Shown here: one piece after another, positions 1-6,269 of the stretch | How the letters are laid out: each line of letters begins with the position of its first letter | How positions within the stretch are numbered: position 1 is the first letter of the stretch | NCBI GenBank assembly: GCA_045604285.1 | Contig: JAZUNS010000151.1 | Coordinates: 1 to 8,680, forward strand | Origin: SIG636 sp045604285 | Lineage (GTDB): Bacteria; Bacillota; Clostridia; Oscillospirales; CAG-382 | Direction: 5' to 3' | Length of the DNA: 8,680 nt | The notes under the pieces: generated by a model | Database searches by the model: none | Told to the model about the DNA's origin: nothing | The model's input: only the letters and a program-made list of their open reading frames with translations | Translations under genes and position numbers: made by a program

Positions 1-76
1 GGCCCACGCCCTGGCCCTGATCCGCCGGGATATCCTGGGCCTTGACGCCGATCCCGACCGCTGCGCCTCGGCAGTG
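1..76. other. GC-rich segment of foreign composition at the window edge
   Basis: The first 70 bases contain 52 G or C (74%), against 27 of 60 (45%) in a stretch counted inside mfd (1321-1380). The minus-strand PPDK frame stays open through this segment, but its residues stop matching PPDK at residue 138. Frame 2 of the plus strand is also open, from position 2 to a TGA at 92-94, with mostly G/C third positions (21 of 25 codons), as expected of coding DNA from a high-GC genome. The minus frame shows the same third-position bias, so the coding strand cannot be decided. The simplest reading is a chimeric contig end joined to unrelated high-GC DNA. I do not recognise either short peptide. Confidence 0.6.
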
Positions 77-490
77 GATAAATCTGCGGTATGAATCATA
101 TGCAAATCTCGGATTACCTGTCTTCTTTGCAAAACCTTCTACTGCAACGTCCGTTAATCCAAGGTTCAAAATAGTGTCCATCATACCGGGCATAGATGCT
201 CTTGCACCGGAACGAACGGAAACGAGAAGGGGATTCTCTTTGTCACCAAACTTCTTGCCCGTTAAAGCCTCGAGCTTACCGATATGTTCTTCGATTTCTG
301 CAATAATATCATCGGCAATAACTTCACCGTCGTCATAGTAACGGGTGCAAGCTTCGGTAGAAACCGTAAAGCCCTGGGGAACGGGAAGACCTAAATTGGT
401 CATCTCTGCAAGGTTAGCACCCTTGCCGCCGAGAATCTCTCTCATTTTGCCATTGCCTTCGCTAAACTGATAAACGAACTTTTTTGCCAT
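2..490 (-). CDS. ppdK: Pyruvate,phosphate dikinase, N-terminal part (truncated)
   Basis: PPDK reversibly converts pyruvate, ATP and phosphate to phosphoenolpyruvate, AMP and pyrophosphate in the cytoplasm. In anaerobes it serves PPi-dependent glycolysis or gluconeogenesis. The start ATG (488-490) has a GGAGG site five bases upstream. The 138 recognisable residues belong to the N-terminal nucleotide-binding domain. They include GGKGANLAEM (residues 21-30, with the ATP-site Lys23), LPVPQGFTVSTEAC (35-48), SVRSGARASMPGMMDTILNL (91-110, with the nucleotide-binding Arg93) and GNPRFAYDSYRRFI (125-138). This is nearly residue for residue the Clostridium symbiosum enzyme, which has about 874 residues and continues with Gln-Met-Tyr after this Phe-Ile. 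Here the frame instead reads into the GC-rich edge segment (residues 139-163) with no PPDK similarity. Only 77-490 is therefore trustworthy coding sequence, and the rest of the gene is missing. It is transcribed divergently from pth. Confidence 0.93.
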   Translation of the reverse strand, partial: MAKKFVYQFSEGNGKMREILGGKGANLAEMTNLGLPVPQGFTVSTEACTRYYDDGEVIADDIIAEIEEHIGKLEALTGKKFGDKENPLLVSVRSGARASMPGMMDTILNLGLTDVAVEGFAKKTGNPRFAYDSYRRFIHCRGAAVGIGVKAQDIPADQGQGVG

Positions 491-495
491 AAAAT

Positions 496-500
496 CCTCC
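496..500 (-). promoter_or_regulatory. Ribosome binding site of ppdK
   Basis: The minus strand reads GGAGG followed by ATTTT and the ATG. This is a consensus Shine-Dalgarno core with a five-base spacer, and it fixes the ppdK start at 490. Confidence 0.9.
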
Positions 501-541
501 AATTTATAGAATTTCTTAAAAGTCTACTGTTACAACAATGC

Positions 542-550
542 ATTATAACA
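542..550 (-). promoter_or_regulatory. Probable ppdK promoter, extended -10
   Basis: The minus strand reads TGTTATAAT, a perfect TATAAT hexamer (542-547) with the TGn extension. No good -35 is present: the hexamers at 17-18 bases upstream (565-571) match TTGACA at only two or three positions. The extended -10 probably compensates. Initiation would fall near 535, giving a leader of about 45 bases. Confidence 0.7.
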
Positions 551-642
551 CAGATTGTTAAAAAATGCTATAGAAACAAACAAAAAATGTTAACAAATTT
601 ATAATTAAATTTTGAGTGTTTTTACTAAAACCGCAAATACGG

Positions 643-671
643 TTGACAAAATCTTAACTTGATAGTAAAAT
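643..671 (+). promoter_or_regulatory. Strong sigma-A-type promoter of the pth-mfd operon
   Basis: A perfect -35 TTGACA (643-648) is separated by exactly 17 bases from a -10 TAAAAT (666-671, one mismatch to TATAAT). Transcription should start about 677-679. This excludes the in-frame ATG at 675 as the pth start and supports the ATG at 705. The region between this promoter and ppdK is AT-rich, as is common for divergent promoters. Confidence 0.87.
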
Positions 672-695
672 TACATGGTATTGAATACAATATTT

Positions 696-701
696 GAGGT
701 G
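696..701 (+). promoter_or_regulatory. Ribosome binding site of pth
   Basis: GAGGTG lies just upstream of the ATG at 705, with five bases between GAGG and the start codon. It matches the anti-Shine-Dalgarno complement GGAGGTGAT and decides for 705 over 675 as the start. Confidence 0.85.
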
Positions 702-704
702 CAT

Positions 705-1313
705 ATGAACGTATTTTCTGCTTTTAAAAAGAGCAATATAGACTATATAATAGTAGGCTTGGGTAATCCCGGTAAGCAATACGATAAAACTCGCCATAAC
801 GTGGGATTTAATGCTATAGATTACATGGCGGATAAGTACGCAATAAATCTTAAGAAAATGAAATTTTCTTCTCTTAACGAAAAGTGTACAATTTGCGGCA
901 AAAACGTGCTTTTGGTTAAGCCCCAGACTTTTATGAATAACAGCGGAGAGGCTGTAGGTGCTATAGCTCGGTTTTATAAGCTTACAACTGACAGGGTTAT
1001 AGTGCTTTGTGATGATATCTCTTTGCCCTGCGGAGCTTTGCGCTTGCGTATGAAGGGTAGCGCAGGCGGACACAACGGCTTAAAATCCATAAACGCACAT
1101 CTGGGCAGCGAGGCATATCCCAGGATAAAGATAGGTGTCGGCGAAAAGCCCTCTCCGGATTACGACCTTGCGGATTGGGTTTTAAGCGCTCCTTCTGCTG
1201 CTGATACTAAGCTTATAGAAGACCGCTACGGCGACGTTTTAAAAACGGTTGAACTTTTGGTACAAGGTAAAACGGATGCGGCTATGAATGCGTGTAACAG
1301 GGCTGTAAAATGA
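705..1313 (+). CDS. pth: Peptidyl-tRNA hydrolase
   Basis: This cytoplasmic enzyme cleaves the ester bond of peptidyl-tRNAs that drop off stalled or aborted ribosomes, releasing free tRNA for reuse. The 202-residue product is normal length for bacterial Pth. All catalytic and substrate-binding residues are visible: Asn21 in GLGNPG (18-23), the general-base His31 in TRHNVGF, Asn78 in KPQTFMNNSG, Asp103 in DDISLP, and Asn124 in GSAGGHNGLKSI. They correspond to E. coli Asn10, His20, Asn68, Asp93 and Asn114. I start it at 705 because of the GAGGTG site. An in-frame ATG at 675 sits on the predicted transcription start and would add ten non-conserved residues. Even so, about ten residues precede the usual first strand. 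Its stop overlaps the mfd start as ATGA, indicating translational coupling. Confidence 0.96.
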   Translation: MNVFSAFKKSNIDYIIVGLGNPGKQYDKTRHNVGFNAIDYMADKYAINLKKMKFSSLNEKCTICGKNVLLVKPQTFMNNSGEAVGAIARFYKLTTDRVIVLCDDISLPCGALRLRMKGSAGGHNGLKSINAHLGSEAYPRIKIGVGEKPSPDYDLADWVLSAPSAADTKLIEDRYGDVLKTVELLVQGKTDAAMNACNRAVK

Positions 1314-4300
1314 ACGTAATTCTTGATGCTATTAAAAATGATAAAGAGTTTTCGGCGCTGTTGCGCTCCGTTTCCGCAGGGGAACTGCCTGCATTGGTAA
1401 ACGGTGTGTGCGACAGTGCCTTGCCTGCGTTTTCGGCAGCAATTGCAAGGGTCTGCCAAAAAAAGCTTTTGTTTATCGTATCTGATGAAAAGCAGGGCAT
1501 TGCCCTTCAAAAAGAGCTTATGACCTATATGCCCAAGGTGCTGTTTTATCCTGCAAGAAGTATTCTTTACGATACGGTTGAAACCTATTCACGTGAATGG
1601 GAGCAAAACAGAATCTCGGTGCTTTATGCGATGCTTCTTGATGATTACGATGCAATCGTAACCGTTCCCGACGGTGCTATGCAATATACCTTGCCTCCCG
1701 AAACGCTGATAAACAACGCCATGGTTTTAAAGCGCGGTGCATGCGAAGATTTGCGTTTGCTTTGTGATAAGCTTTTAAGCATGGGCTACAGCAGGGCAGA
1801 GTTTGTAGAGGGCCCCGGGCAGTTTTCTCTTCGGGGTGGCATTTTAGACGTGTTTACTTCCGGTGATGAAAATCCCGTAAGAATCGACTTCTTTGATGAC
1901 GAGGTTGACCTTATAGGTCATTTTGACGTTCTCAGTCAGCGCAGAATTGACAGTGTTGCCGAAATTACCGTACTGCCCGTGACGGAAAATACGTTCCCCT
2001 CTGTTAAATTAGCTGAGGTGCTGAAGTATATAGAAAAAAAGCTTTCCTCTTCAGAGCTTAGCGCAGCTAATGCTGCGTCTTTAACCAGAGAGCGTGAAGC
2101 AATAGTTGCTAACGGTGACGTTTTGTGTCCCGATAAATACCGTTCAATTTTGTTTGAAAAGGCAGCTTCACTTTTGGATTACGCCGGCGAATGCATTACC
2201 GTTATTAAGGACAGTCGCCGTGTTTTTGAGCGTGCCCGTGCTTATTATTGGGAACAGACCCAGATATTGGAGAGACTTACGGACAGCGGCGTGAGCGATT
2301 TTGAAACCTCACTGTGCTGTCTGTCGGATATAGAGCTTAAGCGCCTTGCCAACAAAAACAGCATAACCTTTGATGCATTTTTGGTGAACGGCAAAAGCGG
2401 TGAATACAAAAGCTATGCCAACCTTGTTACAAAGCATAACAGCACCGCAGGTATGAGTGTAGATATGCTTGCCGAAGAGTTTACCGAACTGCTTACGGCA
2501 GGACAAAAAGTTGTATATCTGGCAAGGAACGAGCAAGGAAAAGCCAATGCGTTTAGCGTTCTTCAGTCCAAAGGGCTTTCGGCTTACGAGCTTACAGACA
2601 AGCTGTACGACGGCAAAATCGCCGTGTCGGTGCTTAATAATGGCGAGGCAAAGGGGTTTGAGGTTCCCGGTGCGCATTTTGCCCTGGTCACCGAGGAGGC
2701 GGCTAAAAAGAAGGTTGTTACCAGACGCACTCACAGCGGCGTTAAAGGCGAAAAGCTTTCTTCTTACGCAGATCTTAACGTGGGCGATTACGTCGTTCAC
2801 GTTAACCACGGCATCGGCAGATTTGAAGGGCTTCGCAATATGGTAAGCGACGGCGTCTCTAAGGACTTTATAAAAATTTCCTATGCGGCGGGCGATAGTC
2901 TTTACGTACCTTGCACACAGCTTGATTCTGTAAGCAAGTTTATCGGTAATACCGAGGCGGTCAAAGTTCATCGCTTGGGCGGCACCGAATGGCAAAGGGC
3001 AAAAAGCCGTGCAAAAGCAGCTGCTAAAAACATTGCTAAAGAGTTGATTCAGCTATACAGCGCCAGAAAACAAAAAATTGCTTTTTGTTGTTATCCCGAT
3101 GACGAGCTTCAAGAAGAGTTTGAGGCTATGTTTGAATATCCCGAGACCGACGGGCAATTAATCGCCGCAAAGGAGATTAAAGCCGATATGGAAAGCGGTA
3201 TTCCCATGGAACGCCTGCTTTGCGGTGACGTTGGGTTCGGAAAAACCGAGGTGGCGCTAAGGGCTGTGTTTAAAGCCATAAATTCAGGTAAACAGGTAGC
3301 AATTCTTGTCCCCACAACTCTTTTGGCGTGGCAGCATTTTCAAACGATGAAAAGTAGGTTTAAGAACTTTCCCGTTGATATAGCCATGCTTTCCGGCCTT
3401 AACGAAAAGAGAATAAACGATAACGTGGTGTCAGAGCTTAAGCGTGGCAAAATAGACGTTGTAGTCGGTACGCACAGGCTTTTGCAAAAGGATATAGGAT
3501 TTAAAGATCTGGGGCTTTTGGTTATAGATGAAGAACAGCGCTTTGGCGTAACTCATAAGGAACGAATAAAGACCCTGGCAACCGGGATACACACTCTTAC
3601 ACTTTCCGCAACCCCCATACCAAGAACTTTAAATATGGCGTTAAGCGGTATACGTGATATGTCTGTTCTTGAGGACGCACCTGCAGATCGTTTGCCGGTT
3701 CAAAGCTATGTGCTTGAGCATGACGATGAGATAATCAACGAAGCTATTGCAAGAGAGCTTAGGCGTGGCGGTCAAGTGTTTTATCTTATCAATAATACCG
3801 AGGTTATGTATGCCAAGGCTGCAATCCTTTCAGAAAGATTCCCGGATAAAGTTATATCTGTAGGACACGGTCAAATGGATAAGGATAAGCTTTCCGAGGT
3901 TTGGGAGTCGATGGTTAAGGGAGAGACCGACGTATTGATTTGCACAACGATAATAGAAACAGGTATCGACGTACCCAACGCCAATACGCTTATTATAGAA
4001 GACGCCGACAGAATGGGACTTTCGCAGCTTCACCAAATACGTGGTAGGGTTGGCAGGTCTTCACGACGTGCATATGCGTATTTCACTTACAGACCGGGCA
4101 AGCTTCTTACCGAAATTGCACAAAAGCGTTTGCAGGCAATAAGAGAATACACGGAATTCGGCAGCGGTTTTAAAATTGCCATGCGTGACCTTGAGATTAG
4201 GGGCGCAGGGAATTTGCTGGGCGCTGAGCAGCACGGACATATTGAAAGTATCGGTTACGATCTGTACATTAAATTGCTGAAAGAAGCCGTTGACGAAGCA

Positions 4301-4774
4301 AAGGGAATAGAAGCACCTATACAAAAAGAGTGTTCGGTTGACGTATCCGTTAACGCCTATATCCCCGAAGACTATATATCGTCATCCGCTATAAGGATAG
4401 ATATGTACAGAAAGATTGCGTCTATTGCCGACGACGAAGATGCAGAGGATTTGAGAGACGAGCTTTGCGACCGTTTTGGAGATATTCCAACAAGCGTCTC
4501 AAGCCTTATAACGGTTTCTCTTTGCAGAAGAAAGGCAGCAGGCTTTGGCTTTAGCGCTGTTGAGCAGAAAGGGAATATGGTCTCGCTGTATAACGAAAAC
4601 ATAGATATAAAGATTTGTTCGGCTTTAAGCGTTAATCCTTTGTTCCGAGGCAGAATAATGATTTCTGCGGGTACAAAACCGCATTTGTCTTGTAGATTAA
4701 AGCCGGGAGAGGGCGTTTTGGCAACCTTGGTTCTTTTGCTGGATGCCTACGGTAAATTGTGTGAAAATCTATAG
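1310..4774 (+). CDS. mfd: Transcription-repair coupling factor Mfd
   Basis: Mfd is an ATP-driven translocase that pushes stalled RNA polymerase off damaged DNA and recruits UvrA for nucleotide excision repair; it also clears roadblocks and R-loops. The 1154 residues match the family norm (1148 in E. coli). The order is complete. The N-terminal UvrB-like region has the GPGQFSLRGGILDVF signature at 168-182 and is expected to bind UvrA. The RNA-polymerase-interacting domain begins near DYVVHVNHGIGRFEG (493-507). The RecG-like translocase has Walker A GDVGFGKTE (639-647), the DEEQ box (740-743), LSATPIPRT (765-773) and QLHQIRGRVGR (906-916). A regulatory domain follows from about 985 on. No key motif is missing. 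The start ATG overlaps the pth stop by four bases, with AGGG at 1299-1302 as a likely ribosome binding site. Pairing of pth with mfd is common in Firmicutes. Confidence 0.98.
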   Translation: MNVILDAIKNDKEFSALLRSVSAGELPALVNGVCDSALPAFSAAIARVCQKKLLFIVSDEKQGIALQKELMTYMPKVLFYPARSILYDTVETYSREWEQNRISVLYAMLLDDYDAIVTVPDGAMQYTLPPETLINNAMVLKRGACEDLRLLCDKLLSMGYSRAEFVEGPGQFSLRGGILDVFTSGDENPVRIDFFDDEVDLIGHFDVLSQRRIDSVAEITVLPVTENTFPSVKLAEVLKYIEKKLSSSELSAANAASLTREREAIVANGDVLCPDKYRSILFEKAASLLDYAGECITVIKDSRRVFERARAYYWEQTQILERLTDSGVSDFETSLCCLSDIELKRLANKNSITFDAFLVNGKSGEYKSYANLVTKHNSTAGMSVDMLAEEFTELLTAGQKVVYLARNEQGKANAFSVLQSKGLSAYELTDKLYDGKIAVSVLNNGEAKGFEVPGAHFALVTEEAAKKKVVTRRTHSGVKGEKLSSYADLNVGDYVVHVNHGIGRFEGLRNMVSDGVSKDFIKISYAAGDSLYVPCTQLDSVSKFIGNTEAVKVHRLGGTEWQRAKSRAKAAAKNIAKELIQLYSARKQKIAFCCYPDDELQEEFEAMFEYPETDGQLIAAKEIKADMESGIPMERLLCGDVGFGKTEVALRAVFKAINSGKQVAILVPTTLLAWQHFQTMKSRFKNFPVDIAMLSGLNEKRINDNVVSELKRGKIDVVVGTHRLLQKDIGFKDLGLLVIDEEQRFGVTHKERIKTLATGIHTLTLSATPIPRTLNMALSGIRDMSVLEDAPADRLPVQSYVLEHDDEIINEAIARELRRGGQVFYLINNTEVMYAKAAILSERFPDKVISVGHGQMDKDKLSEVWESMVKGETDVLICTTIIETGIDVPNANTLIIEDADRMGLSQLHQIRGRVGRSSRRAYAYFTYRPGKLLTEIAQKRLQAIREYTEFGSGFKIAMRDLEIRGAGNLLGAEQHGHIESIGYDLYIKLLKEAVDEAKGIEAPIQKECSVDVSVNAYIPEDYISSSAIRIDMYRKIASIADDEDAEDLRDELCDRFGDIPTSVSSLITVSLCRRKAAGFGFSAVEQKGNMVSLYNENIDIKICSALSVNPLFRGRIMISAGTKPHLSCRLKPGEGVLATLVLLLDAYGKLCENL

Positions 4775-4800
4775 ACAAAATACAATTTTTGTAGTATAAT
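4772..4800 (+). promoter_or_regulatory. Internal promoter for the lipoprotein genes
   Basis: A -35-like TAGACA (4772-4777, one mismatch to TTGACA) and a perfect TATAAT (4795-4800) are separated by exactly 17 bases. The -35 begins on the mfd stop codon TAG. Initiation would fall near 4807, leaving a leader of only about 15 bases that still holds the ribosome binding site. No terminator precedes it, so read-through from the pth promoter is also expected. Confidence 0.78.
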
Positions 4801-4807
4801 GCCCTTT

Positions 4808-4818
4808 AGGATGGTGAT
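4808..4818 (+). promoter_or_regulatory. Ribosome binding site of the first lipoprotein gene
   Basis: AGGATGGTGAT resembles the extended consensus AGGAGGTGAT with one extra base. It lies three bases before the ATG at 4822, and its AGGA core is ten bases away. It supports 4822 as the start, which also gives a clean signal peptide. Confidence 0.65.
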
Positions 4819-4821
4819 TCT

Positions 4822-6252
4822 ATGAGAATTAAAGTTATTAGTATATTGGTTGTGGTGTCACTTATGGCTTCCTTGCTTTGTTCCTGCGGAGCTGACAGCG
4901 AACCCGTTTACAATATGGATGACAGCTACAGCACCGATGAAAGTGCTGAAAGCTTAAACCTTTCTTTTGATGACGTTAACATAAGTAAAGGTCTTTATAA
5001 TTACATGGCTAAGTTCTATAAGGACTACTATATGAGCATCTTTAACTCAATGGTTGAGTATTACGGTTATTTATCTTCAAGCTCTTCCATTACCGTTGAG
5101 GATACAGAAGCCTTTTGGAACACCGTAGTTCCTGAGGATGTTTATAACTATTTGCTGTATTTTCGCAGTGCCTATAAGTATAACTATGCCATCGGAGCTG
5201 ACGGCCTTGGCAAAAGCACGTTTGGTGATTTTGTTGTTGACCATGTTAACAGCGAGTGCGAAGCATATTTGGTATACAATGCACTTGCAGATCATTACGA
5301 TTACGTTTTGTCAAGAGACCATAAGGATTATCAAACAGGCCTTACCGCGGCAATCAGTCTTGAAATCTCCAAAAAGGATTTCTTGGATGGCTTGAAGGAT
5401 ATATCCGATGAAAAGGGAGTTCCTTACGATTGGGTAATGGATGCTTGGGAAGTTAACTTGGCGGGCGATGGTATAACAAAGGATGAATGGGTAAGCTTGT
5501 TTTACGATTTCCCCTTGCTTATGAACAATTTAAGTGGCAAAATCGCTGACACCGATGATGTTAAGCTCAGCGATGATGATGTTTTCAAGGTGTATCTTGA
5601 AGAGATCAATTCCGTTCAGGTAAGCTTTAATTATATTGCTTATGATATCCTCACCAAAGAAGCTTACGAGGCTCAAAGAGGAGACGGAGAAGCTTCCGAA
5701 GAAAGCTCCGAGGCAGAAAGCTCCGAGGCCGAAAGCTCCGAGACTGAAAGCTCCGAGACCGAAAGCTCCGAGGCAGAGGATTCAAAAGAATCCATTGAAG
5801 ATCCGTTAGCATACGAAGCAGATACCTACGAAGAGTACGTTGAGCTGCGCAAAAGTGCTTGCAAAGATATTCACGAAAACATAGTTAACGGAACAGTTAG
5901 CTTTGAGCAGGCCTTGGAAGAAAGCCCCCACGGTGACTATATCAAAGAAAACAGCCCTAACGGTGCTTATCTTAATAACGACAGCTTTGCTTCGATGTTC
6001 GGTAAGACTCACGACGAAGTAAAAGACGGTGAAATTGAGCTGTTTGTATTTGAAAAAAATCATCAGATATGGATACTTCAATACATCGTTTGGGAAGAGG
6101 ACGATTTTACTGCTGAAGAGAAGGCGGAGGTAGTTAAAGCCTATGCCGACACTGCTAAAAGTCGCGAGGCTGCAAAAATCATAGATGCAGCGTATAATTA
6201 TGTTGACGGCACCCGTTTGGATACGGAAGACTTTAAGCCTTGGGAAATATAG
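4822..6252 (+). CDS. Lipoprotein with a diverged parvulin-like region split by a Ser/Glu repeat
   Basis: The 476-residue product begins with a lipoprotein signal peptide: Lys4, a hydrophobic run 5-19, and lipobox Leu-Cys-Ser-Cys with Cys22 as the probable lipidated residue. It should be anchored outside the cytoplasmic membrane. A helical region of about 50-250 (motif VEDTEAFWNT, 92-101) resembles the corresponding region of the next gene (VEDTEVFWKT), suggesting a SurA/PrsA-like chaperone arm. A strand-like segment, VQVSFNYIAY (265-274), could be the first parvulin strand. It is followed by an acidic Ser/Glu insertion (about 285-325, with five ESSEA/T repeats at 294-318). Then come a parvulin-like helix (about 345-366), NGAYL (380-384) and the final strand QIWILQYI (415-422). 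The two signature parvulin histidines are absent, so isomerase activity is doubtful. Assignment to the PrsA-like foldase family is inference from paralogue similarity and position. A general lipoprotein of unknown function remains possible. Confidence 0.8.
   Translation: MRIKVISILVVVSLMASLLCSCGADSEPVYNMDDSYSTDESAESLNLSFDDVNISKGLYNYMAKFYKDYYMSIFNSMVEYYGYLSSSSSITVEDTEAFWNTVVPEDVYNYLLYFRSAYKYNYAIGADGLGKSTFGDFVVDHVNSECEAYLVYNALADHYDYVLSRDHKDYQTGLTAAISLEISKKDFLDGLKDISDEKGVPYDWVMDAWEVNLAGDGITKDEWVSLFYDFPLLMNNLSGKIADTDDVKLSDDDVFKVYLEEINSVQVSFNYIAYDILTKEAYEAQRGDGEASEESSEAESSEAESSETESSETESSEAEDSKESIEDPLAYEADTYEEYVELRKSACKDIHENIVNGTVSFEQALEESPHGDYIKENSPNGAYLNNDSFASMFGKTHDEVKDGEIELFVFEKNHQIWILQYIVWEEDDFTAEEKAEVVKAYADTAKSREAAKIIDAAYNYVDGTRLDTEDFKPWEI
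5701..5775 (+). repeat. Five tandem 15-bp repeats coding for ESSEA/ESSET
   Basis: Five consecutive 15-base units share GAAAGCTCCGAG and vary only in the last three bases (GCA, GCC, ACT, ACC, GCA). They lie at 5701-5715, 5716-5730, 5731-5745, 5746-5760 and 5761-5775. A degenerate partial unit (GAAGCTTCCGAA) precedes them at 5689-5700. The unit length is a multiple of three, so copy-number change would lengthen or shorten the protein's acidic linker without breaking the frame. Confidence 0.95.
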
Positions 6253-6259
6253 AATCATC

Positions 6260-6263
6260 AGGT
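6260..6263 (+). promoter_or_regulatory. Ribosome binding site of the second lipoprotein gene
   Basis: AGGT six bases before the ATG at 6270 supports this start. An upstream in-frame ATG at 6240 lies inside the end of the preceding gene and would put ten polar residues in front of the signal peptide. Confidence 0.6.
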
Positions 6264-6269
6264 AAATTT

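Noticed and set aside
2..94. A plus-strand coding fragment from a high-GC genome in the edge segment
   Set aside because: About 25 codons with high G/C at third positions look coding-like, but the opposite strand shows the same bias and I recognise neither peptide.
42..338. A 98-codon plus-strand frame across the ppdK fragment
   Set aside because: It is antisense to clear PPDK sequence and crosses the composition break, so it is not a gene.
630..643. ACCGCAAATACGGT, a four-base-pair inverted repeat next to the -35 of the pth promoter
   Set aside because: The stem is too short to stand out from chance, although its position would suit an operator.
2309..2995. A 228-codon open frame on the minus strand inside mfd
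   Set aside because: It lies fully antisense to well-conserved Mfd coding sequence, including the RNA-polymerase-binding domain, and its product has no recognisable motif. The same applies to minus-strand frames at 654-1073 and 5806-6258.
4775..4792. Inverted repeat ACAAAA...TTTTGT after mfd as a terminator
   Set aside because: The stem is short and almost only A-T, with no T-tract after it. The bases are better explained as the spacer of the promoter.
5194..5220. A Walker A-like GADGLGKST (residues 125-133) in the first lipoprotein
   Set aside because: It fits GxxxxGK[ST] by chance. The protein is predicted to be outside the membrane, where ATP is unavailable, no Walker B or helicase motif follows, and the segment is not seen in the two paralogues.
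6240..6269. An upstream ATG (6240) for the second lipoprotein gene
   Set aside because: It overlaps the end of the previous gene, lacks a ribosome binding site and would bury the signal peptide behind ten residues.
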